Part shown: in pieces, positions 54,307 through 63,851 of the stretch
How the letters are laid out: each line of letters begins with the position of its first letter
Position numbering within the stretch: the stretch's first letter is position 1
Source of the DNA: Winogradskyella thalassocola
Lineage (GTDB): Bacteria > Bacteroidota > Bacteroidia > Flavobacteriales > Flavobacteriaceae
Assembly: GCF_900099995.1 (NCBI RefSeq)
Contig: NZ_FNCZ01000009.1
Coordinates: 1 to 64,000, forward strand
DNA length: 64,000 bases
Direction of reading: 5' to 3'
Program-made: the position numbers and the translations under genes
The notes under the pieces: generated by a model
Database searches by the model: none
Told to the model about the DNA's origin: nothing
What the model saw: only the letters and a program-made list of their open reading frames with translations

Positions 54307-54792
54307 CTAAGATTTATCTTTAGACTCATACAATCCTGGATAAAATTGTCTTATAAAATCATTTCGAGAAGAATCTAACTTCTTTATCATTTTATCCAAT
54401 TCCGTATTCTGATTTTGCCAAGTTTTAAAAAAATAATCTTCCTTAAAAAAATCATCCATAAAAAGGGAATCATTTTCAGGAAAAAAGGAAAAACTATCTT
54501 TCCAATTAAAAGATGCATTTTTATTAACATAATTTTTAAAAGAATCCATGATGCTGTCTAAATTTACTTGCAAAGAATCACCCTTAATATTTGAATAAGA
54601 GTAAGAATATATAGAATCATACTTTATAAGATTTCCAAACTCATCATATTGTTTTTTAACATCCCACGTTTCTTTAGGCTTAATAGTGTCTTGCTCTTGT
54701 TTATTTGATTGTTGCGTTTCTTTTTCCTTATTTTCTTGGCTGTTACAGCCTATTATAGATAATACGAATAATAAATAAATCAAGTTTTTCAT
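54307..54792 (-). CDS. Small lipoprotein, unknown function
   Basis: 161 residues with lipobox IIGCNS and an acidic/polar mature part with several Asp-Ser repeats (LDSIMDSFKNYVNKN, DSLFMDDFF). No family recognised. It follows the 54810 gene by 17 bp on the same strand and is likely co-transcribed from the site at 55261. Confidence 0.7.
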   Translation of the reverse strand: MKNLIYLLFVLSIIGCNSQENKEKETQQSNKQEQDTIKPKETWDVKKQYDEFGNLIKYDSIYSYSYSNIKGDSLQVNLDSIMDSFKNYVNKNASFNWKDSFSFFPENDSLFMDDFFKEDYFFKTWQNQNTELDKMIKKLDSSRNDFIRQFYPGLYESKDKS

Positions 54793-54809
54793 AATTAAAA
54801 AGTTTATAA

Positions 54810-55205
54810 TTAATTTCGTCTTGTCCTTGCAGTATTAGTTCGTCTTGAAGTTCTTGTATTACTCCGCACATTATTCTCATTGTGATATGTTCTAATATTA
54901 TCACCTCTATAACCTTTTACACGTACATATTTACTTCGATTTAGATTTATATTATGATATCGAGGTGGCAGTACTTTTACACGCATCCATACTCCATTGT
55001 TTAGATATAGATAATTACTAAGGGTTAAATCGTAATAGATTGAATATTCTGGGAAGTACACATACCTAACCATCTCTACTCTATTTGGGTAAAACCAAGG
55101 TGGTGGAGACTCAGATCGCGAAGATAGAACGACAGGGCCACAGGTTTCTAAAATCAAGGCACTCATTAATATGAGTAATAGCGCTATATAATTTCTTTTT
55201 TTCAT
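54810..55205 (-). CDS. Small basic lipoprotein-like protein
   Basis: 131 residues. A signal sequence with a possible lipobox (ALILETCGPV) precedes a Tyr/Pro-rich domain (PPPWFYPNRVEMVRYVYFPEYSIYYDL) and an Arg/Asn/Thr-rich C-terminal tail (RTSRRTNTARTRRN). It faces the periplasm or outside. No family recognised. First gene of a two-gene minus-strand unit. Confidence 0.7.
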   Translation of the reverse strand: MKKRNYIALLLILMSALILETCGPVVLSSRSESPPPWFYPNRVEMVRYVYFPEYSIYYDLTLSNYLYLNNGVWMRVKVLPPRYHNINLNRSKYVRVKGYRGDNIRTYHNENNVRSNTRTSRRTNTARTRRN

Positions 55206-55260
55206 AACCGTAATATTTATAAATTATTATAAAGGAATCAAACAAACAAGACATCCCAAA

Positions 55261-55272
55261 TGACCTGCGTCA
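55261..55272. promoter_or_regulatory. Crp/Fnr-type site in a divergent promoter
   Basis: TGACCTGCGTCA lies between divergent genes. It is centred 61 bp from the minus-strand start (55205) and 72 bp from the plus-strand AhpD-like start (55339), so it may serve both. Confidence 0.6.
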
Positions 55273-55338
55273 TTTTGAGAGTAATTGTTTTAAAATAGCT
55301 TTGATAAAAACAAAACGTAGTCATTAAAAATTTGAGTT

Positions 55339-55689
55339 ATGATAAAAGATTATTCAAAAAACTATAACAATCTCACCAAATTAATGAGTGAATTGAAGAC
55401 TAAGCTGCCTGAAACAATGAAAGGGTTTAATGACCTACATAAAGCCAGTATTTCAGACGGTATTTTACCTTCTAAAACAAAAGAACTTATTGCGCTAGGT
55501 ATTGCTATTACTGTACGTTGCGATGGCTGTATAGCTTTTCATGTACACGATGCGTTAAAAGCAGGTGCTAGCTCTGAAGAAATTATGGAAACTATAAGCG
55601 TTGCTATACTTATGGGTGGAGGTCCAGCTCTTGTGTATGGATGCCAAGCTATGGAAGCATTAGAGCAATTTATTGTTTTAGAACAGTAA
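55339..55689 (+). CDS. Carboxymuconolactone decarboxylase / AhpD-like protein
   Basis: 116 residues of the AhpD-like fold with the redox motif CDGCIAFHVHDALKAGA (CxxC and the general-base His). It belongs to peroxidase-associated or alkylhydroperoxidase-type proteins that move electrons to peroxiredoxins, though CMD members can also have other roles. Short enough to be a single domain. It precedes the ftsH gene by 62 bp. Confidence 0.88.
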   Translation: MIKDYSKNYNNLTKLMSELKTKLPETMKGFNDLHKASISDGILPSKTKELIALGIAITVRCDGCIAFHVHDALKAGASSEEIMETISVAILMGGGPALVYGCQAMEALEQFIVLEQ

Positions 55690-55751
55690 TACATAAATCT
55701 AAAAACAGTACAGCGCTAAAAACATTTTATTTCTAAATAATTAAAGTCCTA

Positions 55752-57692
55752 ATGGCAACCAATAAAAATAGTGATAAGAATAACAAATTACCAAAGAGGT
55801 TTAATCCTTATTGGATTTACGCCTTGCTTCTACTTTTTATAATTACCACATTTTTTTTTAACCCAACTTCTACCGCCAAAGAGATTAGTTGGTTACAATT
55901 TGAACAAAACATTTTAAAAGAACAAGATGTTGAAAAAATTGTAATTCTTAATAAAGAGATTGCTGAAATTTATATAAAACAAGAGAAACTAGAAGACGAT
56001 GAAGACCAATCAATTTCTAAAAATATAATAACAGGAGAAACCAGACCTCAATATTACATACAAATAGGCGCCGTAGAAAGTTTTGAAAACAAGCTTGAAA
56101 ATGCCCAGCAACATTATACATCAGAAGAAAAAATTGAAATTAAATATGAATCAAGTCTAAACTGGTTAGATACATTTTTATGGATTTTACCATTTGCTTT
56201 AATTTTAGTTTTCTGGTTACTAATAATAAAACGAATGGGAGCTGGTGGTGTGGGTGGAAAGATGTTCAATTTTGGAAAATCAACCGCTAAATTATCTAAT
56301 ATAGATAAAAAAAGCAAAGTAACATTTCAAGATGTTGCAGGTTTGAAAGAAGCTAAAATTGAAATGATGGAAATTTTAGATTTTCTAAAAAATCCTGAAA
56401 ACTACACCAAACTTGGTGCCAAAATACCCAAAGGAATATTATTAGTAGGACCACCAGGAACAGGAAAAACCCTATTGGCAAGAGCAATTGCAGGAGAAGC
56501 TAGAGTTCCTTTTTTTTCTATGTCTGGATCAGAGTTTGTAGAAATGTTTGTTGGTGTAGGCGCATCAAGAGTTAGAGACCTCTTTAAGCAAGCTAAAGAA
56601 AAAGCCCCAAGTATTGTGTTTATAGATGAAATAGATGCCGTTGGACGATCTAGAGATAAAATAAACGCCTTTCAATCTAACGACGAAAGAGAAAACACGC
56701 TAAACCAATTATTAGCAGAATTAGATGGATTTGGTACTAATACAGGTGTTATTGTTTTAGCAGCTACCAACAGAGCTGATATTTTAGACAAAGCTTTGCT
56801 TAGAGCCGGAAGATTTGACAGGCATATCTATCTAGAATTACCCACAAAAGAAGAACGGATTGAAATTTTTAATGTCCATCTCAAACCCATTAAAAAAGAA
56901 GACAATGTTGATGTAGCATTGTTAGCCTCATTAACTCCAGGATTTTCAGGAGCTGATATTGCAAATATTTGTAATGAAGCCGCATTAATTGCTGCCAGAA
57001 AGAAGAAGAAAAAGGTTGATCAGGAAGATTTTAACCAAGCTAGAGATCGTATTGTTGGTGGTTTAGAACGGAAAAGTAAAATAATTTCTGCTAAAGAAAA
57101 AGAAATTGTAGCACATCATGAAGCTGGCCATGCAGTTGCTAGTTGGTATTTAAAACATGTTGAGGCTTTAGTTAAAGTATCCATTATTCCTAGAGGGAAA
57201 TCTTTAGGCGCTGCATGGTATTTACCAGAAGAACGGCAAATTGTAACCAAATCCCAATTTATGGATCAGATGTGCGCAGCATTAGGCGGACGAGCAGCAG
57301 AAGAAATTATTTTTCATGAAATTTCTTCTGGTGCATTAGATGATTTAGAAAAAGTAACAAAACAAGCCTATAACATGGTGGCATATTTTGGACTTGACGA
57401 AGAAGTTGGACCTATCAGTTTTTATGATTCTACAGGACTTTACGATAGAATTTTAGGAAAACCCTATAGTGAAAATTTGGGAAAACTAATTGACACTGAA
57501 GTACAAAATCTAATAACAACACAGTATAAAAGAGTTAAAGAGATTTTAACAACGCACAAGAATGAATTACAAGAATTGGCGCAACTGTTATTAGTAAAAG
57601 AAGTAGCAGACAAAGACGATTTAGAAAAAATATTAGGAAAACGGAAAGAAAATAATATGCTATTCAAAACATCAAAACTAAAAGTTACTTAA
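55752..57692 (+). CDS. ftsH: ATP-dependent zinc metalloprotease FtsH
   Basis: 646 residues. Two membrane helices (about 21-38 and 137-158) flank a periplasmic domain. The AAA module has Walker A GPPGTGKT (233-240), Walker [12 protein letters not shown] and second-region AGRFDRH, and the protease site HEAGH (455-459) is present with its third ligand Asp in GALDDLEK. FtsH degrades membrane and regulatory proteins and matters under heat or oxidative stress. As it sits among stress genes rather than with essential neighbours, it is probably an accessory copy; the housekeeping one would be elsewhere. Confidence 0.94.
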   Translation: MATNKNSDKNNKLPKRFNPYWIYALLLLFIITTFFFNPTSTAKEISWLQFEQNILKEQDVEKIVILNKEIAEIYIKQEKLEDDEDQSISKNIITGETRPQYYIQIGAVESFENKLENAQQHYTSEEKIEIKYESSLNWLDTFLWILPFALILVFWLLIIKRMGAGGVGGKMFNFGKSTAKLSNIDKKSKVTFQDVAGLKEAKIEMMEILDFLKNPENYTKLGAKIPKGILLVGPPGTGKTLLARAIAGEARVPFFSMSGSEFVEMFVGVGASRVRDLFKQAKEKAPSIVFIDEIDAVGRSRDKINAFQSNDERENTLNQLLAELDGFGTNTGVIVLAATNRADILDKALLRAGRFDRHIYLELPTKEERIEIFNVHLKPIKKEDNVDVALLASLTPGFSGADIANICNEAALIAARKKKKKVDQEDFNQARDRIVGGLERKSKIISAKEKEIVAHHEAGHAVASWYLKHVEALVKVSIIPRGKSLGAAWYLPEERQIVTKSQFMDQMCAALGGRAAEEIIFHEISSGALDDLEKVTKQAYNMVAYFGLDEEVGPISFYDSTGLYDRILGKPYSENLGKLIDTEVQNLITTQYKRVKEILTTHKNELQELAQLLLVKEVADKDDLEKILGKRKENNMLFKTSKLKVT

Positions 57693-57703
57693 TCAAGCAT
57701 ATC

Positions 57704-58102
57704 ATGGAAACACAAGTTATGTATAATACAGATTTACATTTTGAACATAAGTTATGGCAAAGAGAACTTACTTTTTGGGAAGACGAACTTAAATCATTCA
57801 ACAATAGATTAGGTGAATTAGTAACAAAATGGACAGATAAAAACATTCTGGCGCAATTAGATCATTATCAAAATCAGTTTATTCTGCATGGCACAGTTAT
57901 AGACAAATTGCAAGAAGATATTACCATGCACGAAGTTAATATGAGTGCACACTACAAAAAAGATGAAGACGTACTCAACTATTCTTTTGTAAAAAAACAT
58001 ATTGAATTTAGAAATAAAATGGAAACACAAAGACATATATATAGTGAATTAAAAAAGGATTTTTTTCGATTTATAAGCAAGTATATGTTACAAGAAAAAT
58101 AA
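57704..58102 (+). CDS. Hypothetical helical protein, accessory to FtsH
   Basis: 132 residues, hydrophilic and mostly helical with mixed charge (LHFEHKLWQRELTFWEDELKSFNNRLGELVTKWTDK). No family recognised. It follows ftsH by 11 bp, so it is surely co-transcribed; a coiled-coil adaptor role is inference. Start ATG at 57704 gives METQVMYNTDL. Confidence 0.65.
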   Translation: METQVMYNTDLHFEHKLWQRELTFWEDELKSFNNRLGELVTKWTDKNILAQLDHYQNQFILHGTVIDKLQEDITMHEVNMSAHYKKDEDVLNYSFVKKHIEFRNKMETQRHIYSELKKDFFRFISKYMLQEK

Positions 58103-58143
58103 AATGAAGTATTAGTATTGATAACATTTTAAATATAGAAATT

Positions 58144-58647
58144 ATGAAGACAAAAATAGTATCCTTAATTACAACAATATTGATGGTAGCAATCCTCTTA
58201 ACAAGCTGTGGTGAAAAATCTAAACAAGATGCCACCGAAGTTAAAGAAGATATAATAGAACTTAATAAAGATTTAACGAGAGGAGCCATTGATACAGCAG
58301 AAGAAATTAAAATAGCTGTTACACAAGAATGGGATAAGTTTAAGGCAAGTTCAGAAAAAGCCATTGAAAAGACAGGAGAAGAGATAAAGAAATTACGAGA
58401 AAAAATTTCTAAGGACAATAAAAAAGAATATGAGAGACTCACTCAAAAACTTGATGAATTGGAACAAAGACATATGGTTTTAAAAGACAAGCTTGTTGTA
58501 AGAACTGAAAAATTTAAAAACAATAGGATAGAATTTAATGAAAAAGCAAAAAACAGAGAAAAGGAATTTGAACGGGAATTTGACCACGATATGAAAACAT
58601 TAAATCAAGCTTTGAAAGATTTATTCAAAGACAATGTGAATAACTAA
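58144..58647 (+). CDS. Coiled-coil stress lipoprotein
   Basis: 167 residues. A lipoprotein signal (LLTSCGEKSKQDATE) is followed by a nearly continuous charged coiled coil with heptad-like spacing (EEIKKLREKISKDNKKEYERL..). It resembles Sll1863-type stress proteins in length and composition. It lies 41 bp after the 57704 gene and 13 bp before the BON gene, in the ftsH transcript. Confidence 0.72.
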   Translation: MKTKIVSLITTILMVAILLTSCGEKSKQDATEVKEDIIELNKDLTRGAIDTAEEIKIAVTQEWDKFKASSEKAIEKTGEEIKKLREKISKDNKKEYERLTQKLDELEQRHMVLKDKLVVRTEKFKNNRIEFNEKAKNREKEFEREFDHDMKTLNQALKDLFKDNVNN

Positions 58648-58660
58648 TATAAATTATACA

Positions 58661-59317
58661 ATGAGAACAGATGCACAAATAAAGCAAGACATATTAGATG
58701 AACTAGCATTTCAACCTAATATTAATGAAACCCAAATTGGTGTGGTGGTCAAAGACGGTATTGTTACACTTACAGGATTGTTTTTTTCTTACGCTTTAAA
58801 AATTGCAGTCGTACAAATTATAGAAAAAATAGAAGGCGTAAAAGCCATAGCCGAAGGCATTAAAATTGGTTATTTGTCCAATCTTAATAAAACCGATACA
58901 GAAATAGCAAATGCTGCAATAAACGCCATGGAATGGAATGATTCAGTACCCAACGACAAAGTTATTGTTGAAGTTGATAACGGTTGGATTACGCTTCTTG
59001 GTGAGTTAGAATGGGCTTACCAAAAAGATGCTGTAAGACAAATTGCAGAAAATTTATCCGGTGTAAAAGGAGTAACCAACAGCATCACCTTAAACCAATT
59101 TGCTCTTCAACCAGAAGATATTAAGGAAAAAATAACTAAAGCCTTCAAGCGATCTGCACTAGTTGATGCATTAAGTATTACAGTAGAAACCACCAGACAT
59201 GCTGTAAAATTAACAGGCAATGTACAATCTGTCACAGAAAAAAAGGAAGCCGAAAAAGTAGCTTTTAATGCACTAGGTGTTTATGCTGTACAAAACGAAT
59301 TAAGAGTAGATCACTAA
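58661..59317 (+). CDS. BON-domain protein (OsmY-like), three BON repeats
   Basis: 218 residues with three BON domains (about 5-68, 75-145 and 150-217). Each shows the pattern VKDGIVTLTG, VDNGWITLLGELEW and VETTRHAVKLTGNV followed by GVKxxxN. BON proteins bind phospholipid and protect the envelope during osmotic shock; OsmY is the periplasmic prototype. This one has no signal peptide, so it may be cytoplasmic. Last gene of the ftsH unit. Confidence 0.9.
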   Translation: MRTDAQIKQDILDELAFQPNINETQIGVVVKDGIVTLTGLFFSYALKIAVVQIIEKIEGVKAIAEGIKIGYLSNLNKTDTEIANAAINAMEWNDSVPNDKVIVEVDNGWITLLGELEWAYQKDAVRQIAENLSGVKGVTNSITLNQFALQPEDIKEKITKAFKRSALVDALSITVETTRHAVKLTGNVQSVTEKKEAEKVAFNALGVYAVQNELRVDH

Positions 59318-59646
59318 AAATAACGATCATTGCCTAGAACATAAATGAATCCATATATTTTATGTCTTCAGGAAACAAACGTATAAGACAAAGACGTGTT
59401 TATAGCTCTTGAATTTTTGTGTATTTCAAACAATTTGTTAATTCTCCATTTAAAAACAGATATTCTTTGGACCTCAATATTTTTAATAACAAAAACTATA
59501 GTTATAAAAAAGCTGAGTGATCATCATTAAAGCTAAAGAAGAAAGCAAAAAGCTGTAGACCTAAAGTCTAAATATTACAGATGAGACCACTGCCCTATCC
59601 TATTAGAACTGAATTTATAAATTTTATATAATAATAAGCTCTAGTC
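59318..59646. other. Gene-free gap before the WG-repeat operon
   Basis: About 330 bases with no coding frame. A small AGAC-ctaaa-GTCT hairpin lies near 59558. No remnant recognised. Confidence 0.4.
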
Positions 59647-59658
59647 TGACCTAAATCA
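59647..59658 (+). promoter_or_regulatory. Crp/Fnr-type site upstream of the WG-repeat gene
   Basis: TGACCTAAATCA, centred 64 bp before the ATG at 59717. Confidence 0.6.
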
Positions 59659-59716
59659 TTTCATACTAACATATTCAACATTAATTTTAAAATATTAACT
59701 ATAAAATAAAAACATC

Positions 59717-60331
59717 ATGAAAAAGGCAGTAATATTATTTCTAATCTTTATTAGCATTCCAATTTTAGCAGTAGCACAATCTGTAAATAATGTTGATTTT
59801 ATTTCACCAATTCACAATGATGTTGCAGCCATTCAAAAAGATGGAAAATGGGCATTTATCAATAAAGAAGGGCAACAAATTATAAATTTCAGAACCGATT
59901 TGGTTACAACAAATACGGAAGATGGAGACTATCCTATGTTTAATAATGATAGATGCCCAATAGTAGCAGTCAAAGCTGGTATTTCATACTTTGGATTTAT
60001 TGATAAATCTGGGAAAACAATTATTGAACCACGTTTTTTAAATAGCACCGACTTTGCAGACGGTATTGCAATTGCATTAGAATTAGACAAGAGAGTCATT
60101 GCCAAAAATACAGCATTAGGGAAAGATATGGTTAATTATAAGTATTTTGAGGTACTTATTGATACTAATGGAAAAATTACTTACTACCTCAATCAAGATG
60201 GAGTTAATATTGTTTTGGATAAAGACTTTTTAAGAACAGTTCCTCAAATCACTTCTAAACAAATTTCAGAAGATCTTTACGCAGTTAAAAACAAGAAAAA
60301 CTTATGGAACATTATCAAAATTAAAGAATAA
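59717..60331 (+). CDS. Secreted WG-repeat protein
   Basis: 204 residues. A signal peptide (to AVAQ) is followed by WG/KWG-type repeats: AIQKDGKWAFINKEGQQIINF, then YFGFIDKSGKTIIEPRF and a third weaker unit. Such proteins form beta-propeller-like extracytoplasmic surfaces; no specific role is known. It is eight bases before the site-2 protease gene. Confidence 0.8.
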   Translation: MKKAVILFLIFISIPILAVAQSVNNVDFISPIHNDVAAIQKDGKWAFINKEGQQIINFRTDLVTTNTEDGDYPMFNNDRCPIVAVKAGISYFGFIDKSGKTIIEPRFLNSTDFADGIAIALELDKRVIAKNTALGKDMVNYKYFEVLIDTNGKITYYLNQDGVNIVLDKDFLRTVPQITSKQISEDLYAVKNKKNLWNIIKIKE

Positions 60332-60338
60332 GCCAAAA

Positions 60339-61424
60339 ATGAAAGCGAATTTAAGTTTAGGTCAAGTTTCAGGCATTAAGATTAGAGTCCATTGGACGTT
60401 TTTTCTACTCATGGCATGGGTTATTTTCGCCGAACTAACACAAGGAGGCAATCTAGAAAGCATTTTATTTAATATAACTTTTGTTTTAGCTGTTTTTTTA
60501 TGTGTTGTGTTGCATGAATTAGGTCATGCTTTTATGGCAAACCATTATAATATTAAAACTGAGAAAATAACGCTACTTCCCATTGGAGGAATGGCAAGTT
60601 TTGAAAAGCTTCCTGGATCACCAAAACAAGAGCTTTTAATTGCTATAGCTGGCCCACTAATCAATGTCATTATTGCTATTATATTATTTTTTATTGTGCC
60701 TGTTAAAGATTTTATGCAATTAAACTTTACCGAAACTTTTGAAGTCTTAGTACGTTATAACATACAGAGTTTTTTGTTTTTTTTATTTATTGCTAACGTT
60801 GGTTTAGTGGTGTTTAATAGTATTCCTGCATTTCCAATGGATGGAGGTCGAATCCTCAGAGCACTATTAGCTATAAAAATAGGTCGTGTTAAGGCTACAA
60901 AAATCGCATCTAATCTCGGACTTATAATAGCAGTTCTATTCTTTTTAATTGGTCTGCTTTACAATCCGTTTTTAGTATTTATAGCCTTATTTATCTTTTT
61001 GGGAGCTTTTGGCGAAAACCTGATGGTGCAACAAATGGCTTTACTTGATGGTCACACAGTAGAAGAAGCTATGCTACTTAATATCACAACTTTTAAACCT
61101 CAAGACTCTATAGACCTTGTTGTAAATAAAATAATTTCTGGCACCGAAACTAATTTTATTGTTGTTGAAGACCAAACCATTATAGGTATTTTACATCATA
61201 AAACAATTATTGAAAACTCTAATAAAATGGTTTTGGTTGGAGAAATAATGGATGTAAATTTCAAAACCATAAAAGGTACAGATAGTATTAAAAAGGTATA
61301 TCAACTTATTTATAATGATAAACAAGAATTATTTCCAGTAATGGAGAATGGTAAACTTATTGGTGCAATTGATGCCGTAAATTTAAACGAATACATTTTG
61401 CTACAATCAAAATTAGCCTTTTAA
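60339..61424 (+). CDS. Site-2 protease (M50) with CBS domains
   Basis: 361 residues. Six or so membrane helices hold the zinc motif HELGH (H59, E60, H63) and the third ligand in AFPMDGGRILRALL. The C-terminal third carries two CBS domains (about 240-355). M50 proteases cut anti-sigma factors or regulators within the membrane; CBS modules sense adenylates. It is likely co-transcribed with the WG protein and controlled by the operator at 59647. Confidence 0.9.
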   Translation: MKANLSLGQVSGIKIRVHWTFFLLMAWVIFAELTQGGNLESILFNITFVLAVFLCVVLHELGHAFMANHYNIKTEKITLLPIGGMASFEKLPGSPKQELLIAIAGPLINVIIAIILFFIVPVKDFMQLNFTETFEVLVRYNIQSFLFFLFIANVGLVVFNSIPAFPMDGGRILRALLAIKIGRVKATKIASNLGLIIAVLFFLIGLLYNPFLVFIALFIFLGAFGENLMVQQMALLDGHTVEEAMLLNITTFKPQDSIDLVVNKIISGTETNFIVVEDQTIIGILHHKTIIENSNKMVLVGEIMDVNFKTIKGTDSIKKVYQLIYNDKQELFPVMENGKLIGAIDAVNLNEYILLQSKLAF

Positions 61425-61552
61425 ACATAGAATTATAGAGTTATTTAAACGCTTCAATATTTGCTCCTAATACTATTAGGTTACAATTAAAATAGAAACG
61501 ACAATGGTTAAAAAATCATCCCTTTAGGCTAAATATTTCTAAACTTATTGTT

Positions 61553-62200
61553 ATGTCCAAGCAAATGATTGTTAAGTACCTATTAAAAAAATATATGTTG
61601 ACATTGAAAAATTATAATATTGCTGATTGGTTTTCGTTTTATCGCATTTTTGCATCACCTTTTTTGTTGCTTTTAATTTGGTTAGATTTTAGATTAATTT
61701 TCACATGGTTGTTACTAGTTAGCTATTGCACTGATGCTATAGACGGTTTTTTAGCCAGAAAATTAAAAATCACTAGTTCTAGAGGCTCACAATTAGATTC
61801 CTTTGGAGACCAAATAACATTAATTGTAGGGTTAATTGGTCTATATGTCTTTGAAACTAATTTTATAAAAACCAATCTTATTTTAATTGGTATTGCTTTT
61901 ACACCTTACATTATACAAATGTTTATTGCTTATATAAAATATGGAAAGGCTACTGCATTTCATACCTATTTAGCAAAATTTTCTGCTGTTATGCAATGTA
62001 TATTTATTCTTTTTTCTTTGTTCTTTCAACCTGAATATACCTTGTTTTATATTATGATTGGGATCGGACTTTTAGAAACATTTGAAGAAATTGCATTGAT
62101 TTTTATGTATAATAATTGGGCCTCTGATGTTAAAGGTATTTATTGGGCTTTAAGAGATAAAAGAAGATTTAAAAAAAATAGTCCGAGTGAAAAACAATAA
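61553..62200 (+). CDS. CDP-alcohol phosphatidyltransferase family enzyme
   Basis: 215 residues with five to six membrane helices and the signature CTDAIDGFLARKLKITSSRGSQLDSFGDQ, which matches D-x2-D-G-x2-A-R-x8-G-x3-D-x3-D exactly. It transfers a phosphoalcohol from CDP-lipid to an acceptor in phospholipid synthesis; the acceptor is unknown. ATG codons at 61553 and 61565 are both possible starts. Confidence 0.88.
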   Translation: MSKQMIVKYLLKKYMLTLKNYNIADWFSFYRIFASPFLLLLIWLDFRLIFTWLLLVSYCTDAIDGFLARKLKITSSRGSQLDSFGDQITLIVGLIGLYVFETNFIKTNLILIGIAFTPYIIQMFIAYIKYGKATAFHTYLAKFSAVMQCIFILFSLFFQPEYTLFYIMIGIGLLETFEEIALIFMYNNWASDVKGIYWALRDKRRFKKNSPSEKQ

Positions 62201-62296
62201 TCAAACACATGAAAATGCCTTAAGAAATTATCAATACTGAAGGTAGTGATTATATGAAAGTACATTATAAGCTCAGAAAACTAATAAATAAAACAC

Positions 62297-63517
62297 ATGA
62301 GAACAGTTTCTCTTTTTACAATTTTTTTATTGTGTTGCGCTATTTTATTGGTAGATATCACTGCTTTTTATTGGCTTAAATCTATAACTAATCTTATAGA
62401 CTCTGCTTTTTTTAGCATAGGTATCCATGTTTTGTTCTGGATATTTACAGTTGGCTTAATAGCATCCATCTTAGTATTTAAAGTTATTTTAGATGATATA
62501 AGTCCTATTAGAAAACAATTACTAATCTCTAGGTTTTATGGTCTTGCCATATTGTCATTTGTACCCAAACTTATCTTCGTAATTATTATCTCTATATTGT
62601 ATTTTACAAATTTCATATTTTCAGAAAGTAAGTCACTAATTGTAGTGCCCATTGTTGGACTCTTTTCTGGGTTTCTTCCTTTTTTTGTAATTCTGTATGG
62701 TATTTTAAAAGCTAAATATAGATTTAAAGTTCATCATCATATAATTAGAACTAAGCTATTACCAAAACCTTTTGATGGTTTAAAGATTGTTCAGCTATCC
62801 GATTTGCATTTAGGTAGTTTTAATTATAGATATAAAAAACTAGAATCTGCTATTGAAAAAATTAACCATTTAAAACCAGATTATATTTTTATTACAGGAG
62901 ATTTAGTAAATAATTTTGAATGGGAATTACGTGGTTGGGGTAAAGTTTTTAAACAATTAGAATCAAAAAATGGAAAATATGCTATTTTAGGTAACCACGA
63001 TTATGGAGATTATAGTCTATGGGAATCTTTAGAAGCAAAACAAGAAAATTTTGAAGCTATTCAGCAATTTTACAAAACTATTGATTTTAAATTATTATTG
63101 AACGAAGCCGAAATTATTTCAAAAAATAGCGAAGAAATAGCAATAATTGGAGTAGAAAATTGGGGAGAACCACCAATTAGACAATATGCAGATTTAGAAA
63201 AAGCAATTACTAAAGTGCAACACGTTCCGTTTAAAATTCTATTATCTCACGACCCAACACATTGGCCAGAAGAAGTGATAGACAATACAGATATCACTTT
63301 AACACTTGCAGGTCATACGCACGGCATGCAGGCCGCTTTTCAATATAAAAATTTGCAATGGAGTCCTATAAAATACAAGTTTAAACATTGGGCTGGTTTG
63401 TACAAACACAATGCCCAATACCTGTATGTAAATAGAGGTTTGGGTTGGTTAGGTTTTCCGGCCAGAATTGGTATGCGTCCAGAAATTACATTTATAGAAC
63501 TAAAAACCAAACCTTAA
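62297..63517 (+). CDS. Membrane-bound metallophosphoesterase
   Basis: 406 residues: four N-terminal membrane helices (about 5-27, 38-62, 78-103 and 113-137) followed by a calcineurin-like phosphoesterase with QLSDLHLGS, FITGDLVNN, LGNHDYGDY, LLSHDPTHW and LAGHTHGMQ, all metal-binding motifs intact. Family members hydrolyse UDP-diacylglucosamine-like lipids, cell-wall lipids or nucleotides; the substrate is not known. Together with the CDP-alcohol enzyme it suggests lipid remodelling. Confidence 0.88.
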   Translation: MRTVSLFTIFLLCCAILLVDITAFYWLKSITNLIDSAFFSIGIHVLFWIFTVGLIASILVFKVILDDISPIRKQLLISRFYGLAILSFVPKLIFVIIISILYFTNFIFSESKSLIVVPIVGLFSGFLPFFVILYGILKAKYRFKVHHHIIRTKLLPKPFDGLKIVQLSDLHLGSFNYRYKKLESAIEKINHLKPDYIFITGDLVNNFEWELRGWGKVFKQLESKNGKYAILGNHDYGDYSLWESLEAKQENFEAIQQFYKTIDFKLLLNEAEIISKNSEEIAIIGVENWGEPPIRQYADLEKAITKVQHVPFKILLSHDPTHWPEEVIDNTDITLTLAGHTHGMQAAFQYKNLQWSPIKYKFKHWAGLYKHNAQYLYVNRGLGWLGFPARIGMRPEITFIELKTKP

Positions 63518-63718
63518 GAGTCCTTATCGTAATAATACATGTTCAAACCTTATTAAAGTTGAGATATAAGATATCTAATAACTAGAATTTAAGATTGCCT
63601 AATCGTACATTTTGAGAAGAACCTACTATTTAGCAAGTACAACAAAATGTAAATACACCTTCTATAACTTATAGACTATTAAATATTCTAAAAAAAAAAT
63701 GGATTCATTGAGTTCAAC
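63518..63718. other. Gene-free stretch
   Basis: About 200 bases of AT-rich sequence with no coding frame or hairpin seen, up to the operator at 63719. Confidence 0.4.
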
Positions 63719-63730
63719 TGACCTGCATCA
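63719..63730 (+). promoter_or_regulatory. Crp/Fnr-type site near the window end
   Basis: TGACCTGCATCA, centred 58 bp before the ATG at 63783, the same spacing as for the other genes of the island. Confidence 0.6.
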
Positions 63731-63782
63731 TTCTAACAAAATGCTTTAATAATTAACTTTAGGTTATATAAAATGTGCTATT

Positions 63783-63851
63783 ATGAAAATCTATACTAAA
63801 CTTTATATTGCAGTAATCATACTTATATTTTGTACAATTTTTCTTTTATAA
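63783..63851 (+). CDS. Putative 22-residue membrane micropeptide
   Basis: The frame MKIYTKLYIAVIILIFCTIF LL ends at TAA 63849-63851. It is a lone hydrophobic helix with a basic N-terminus. A Crp/Fnr-type site sits at the usual distance upstream. It may be a real micropeptide of the kind that stabilises membrane complexes, or the start of a truncated lipoprotein/exported gene. The 149 bases after it hold no frame. Confidence 0.4.
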   Translation: MKIYTKLYIAVIILIFCTIFLL

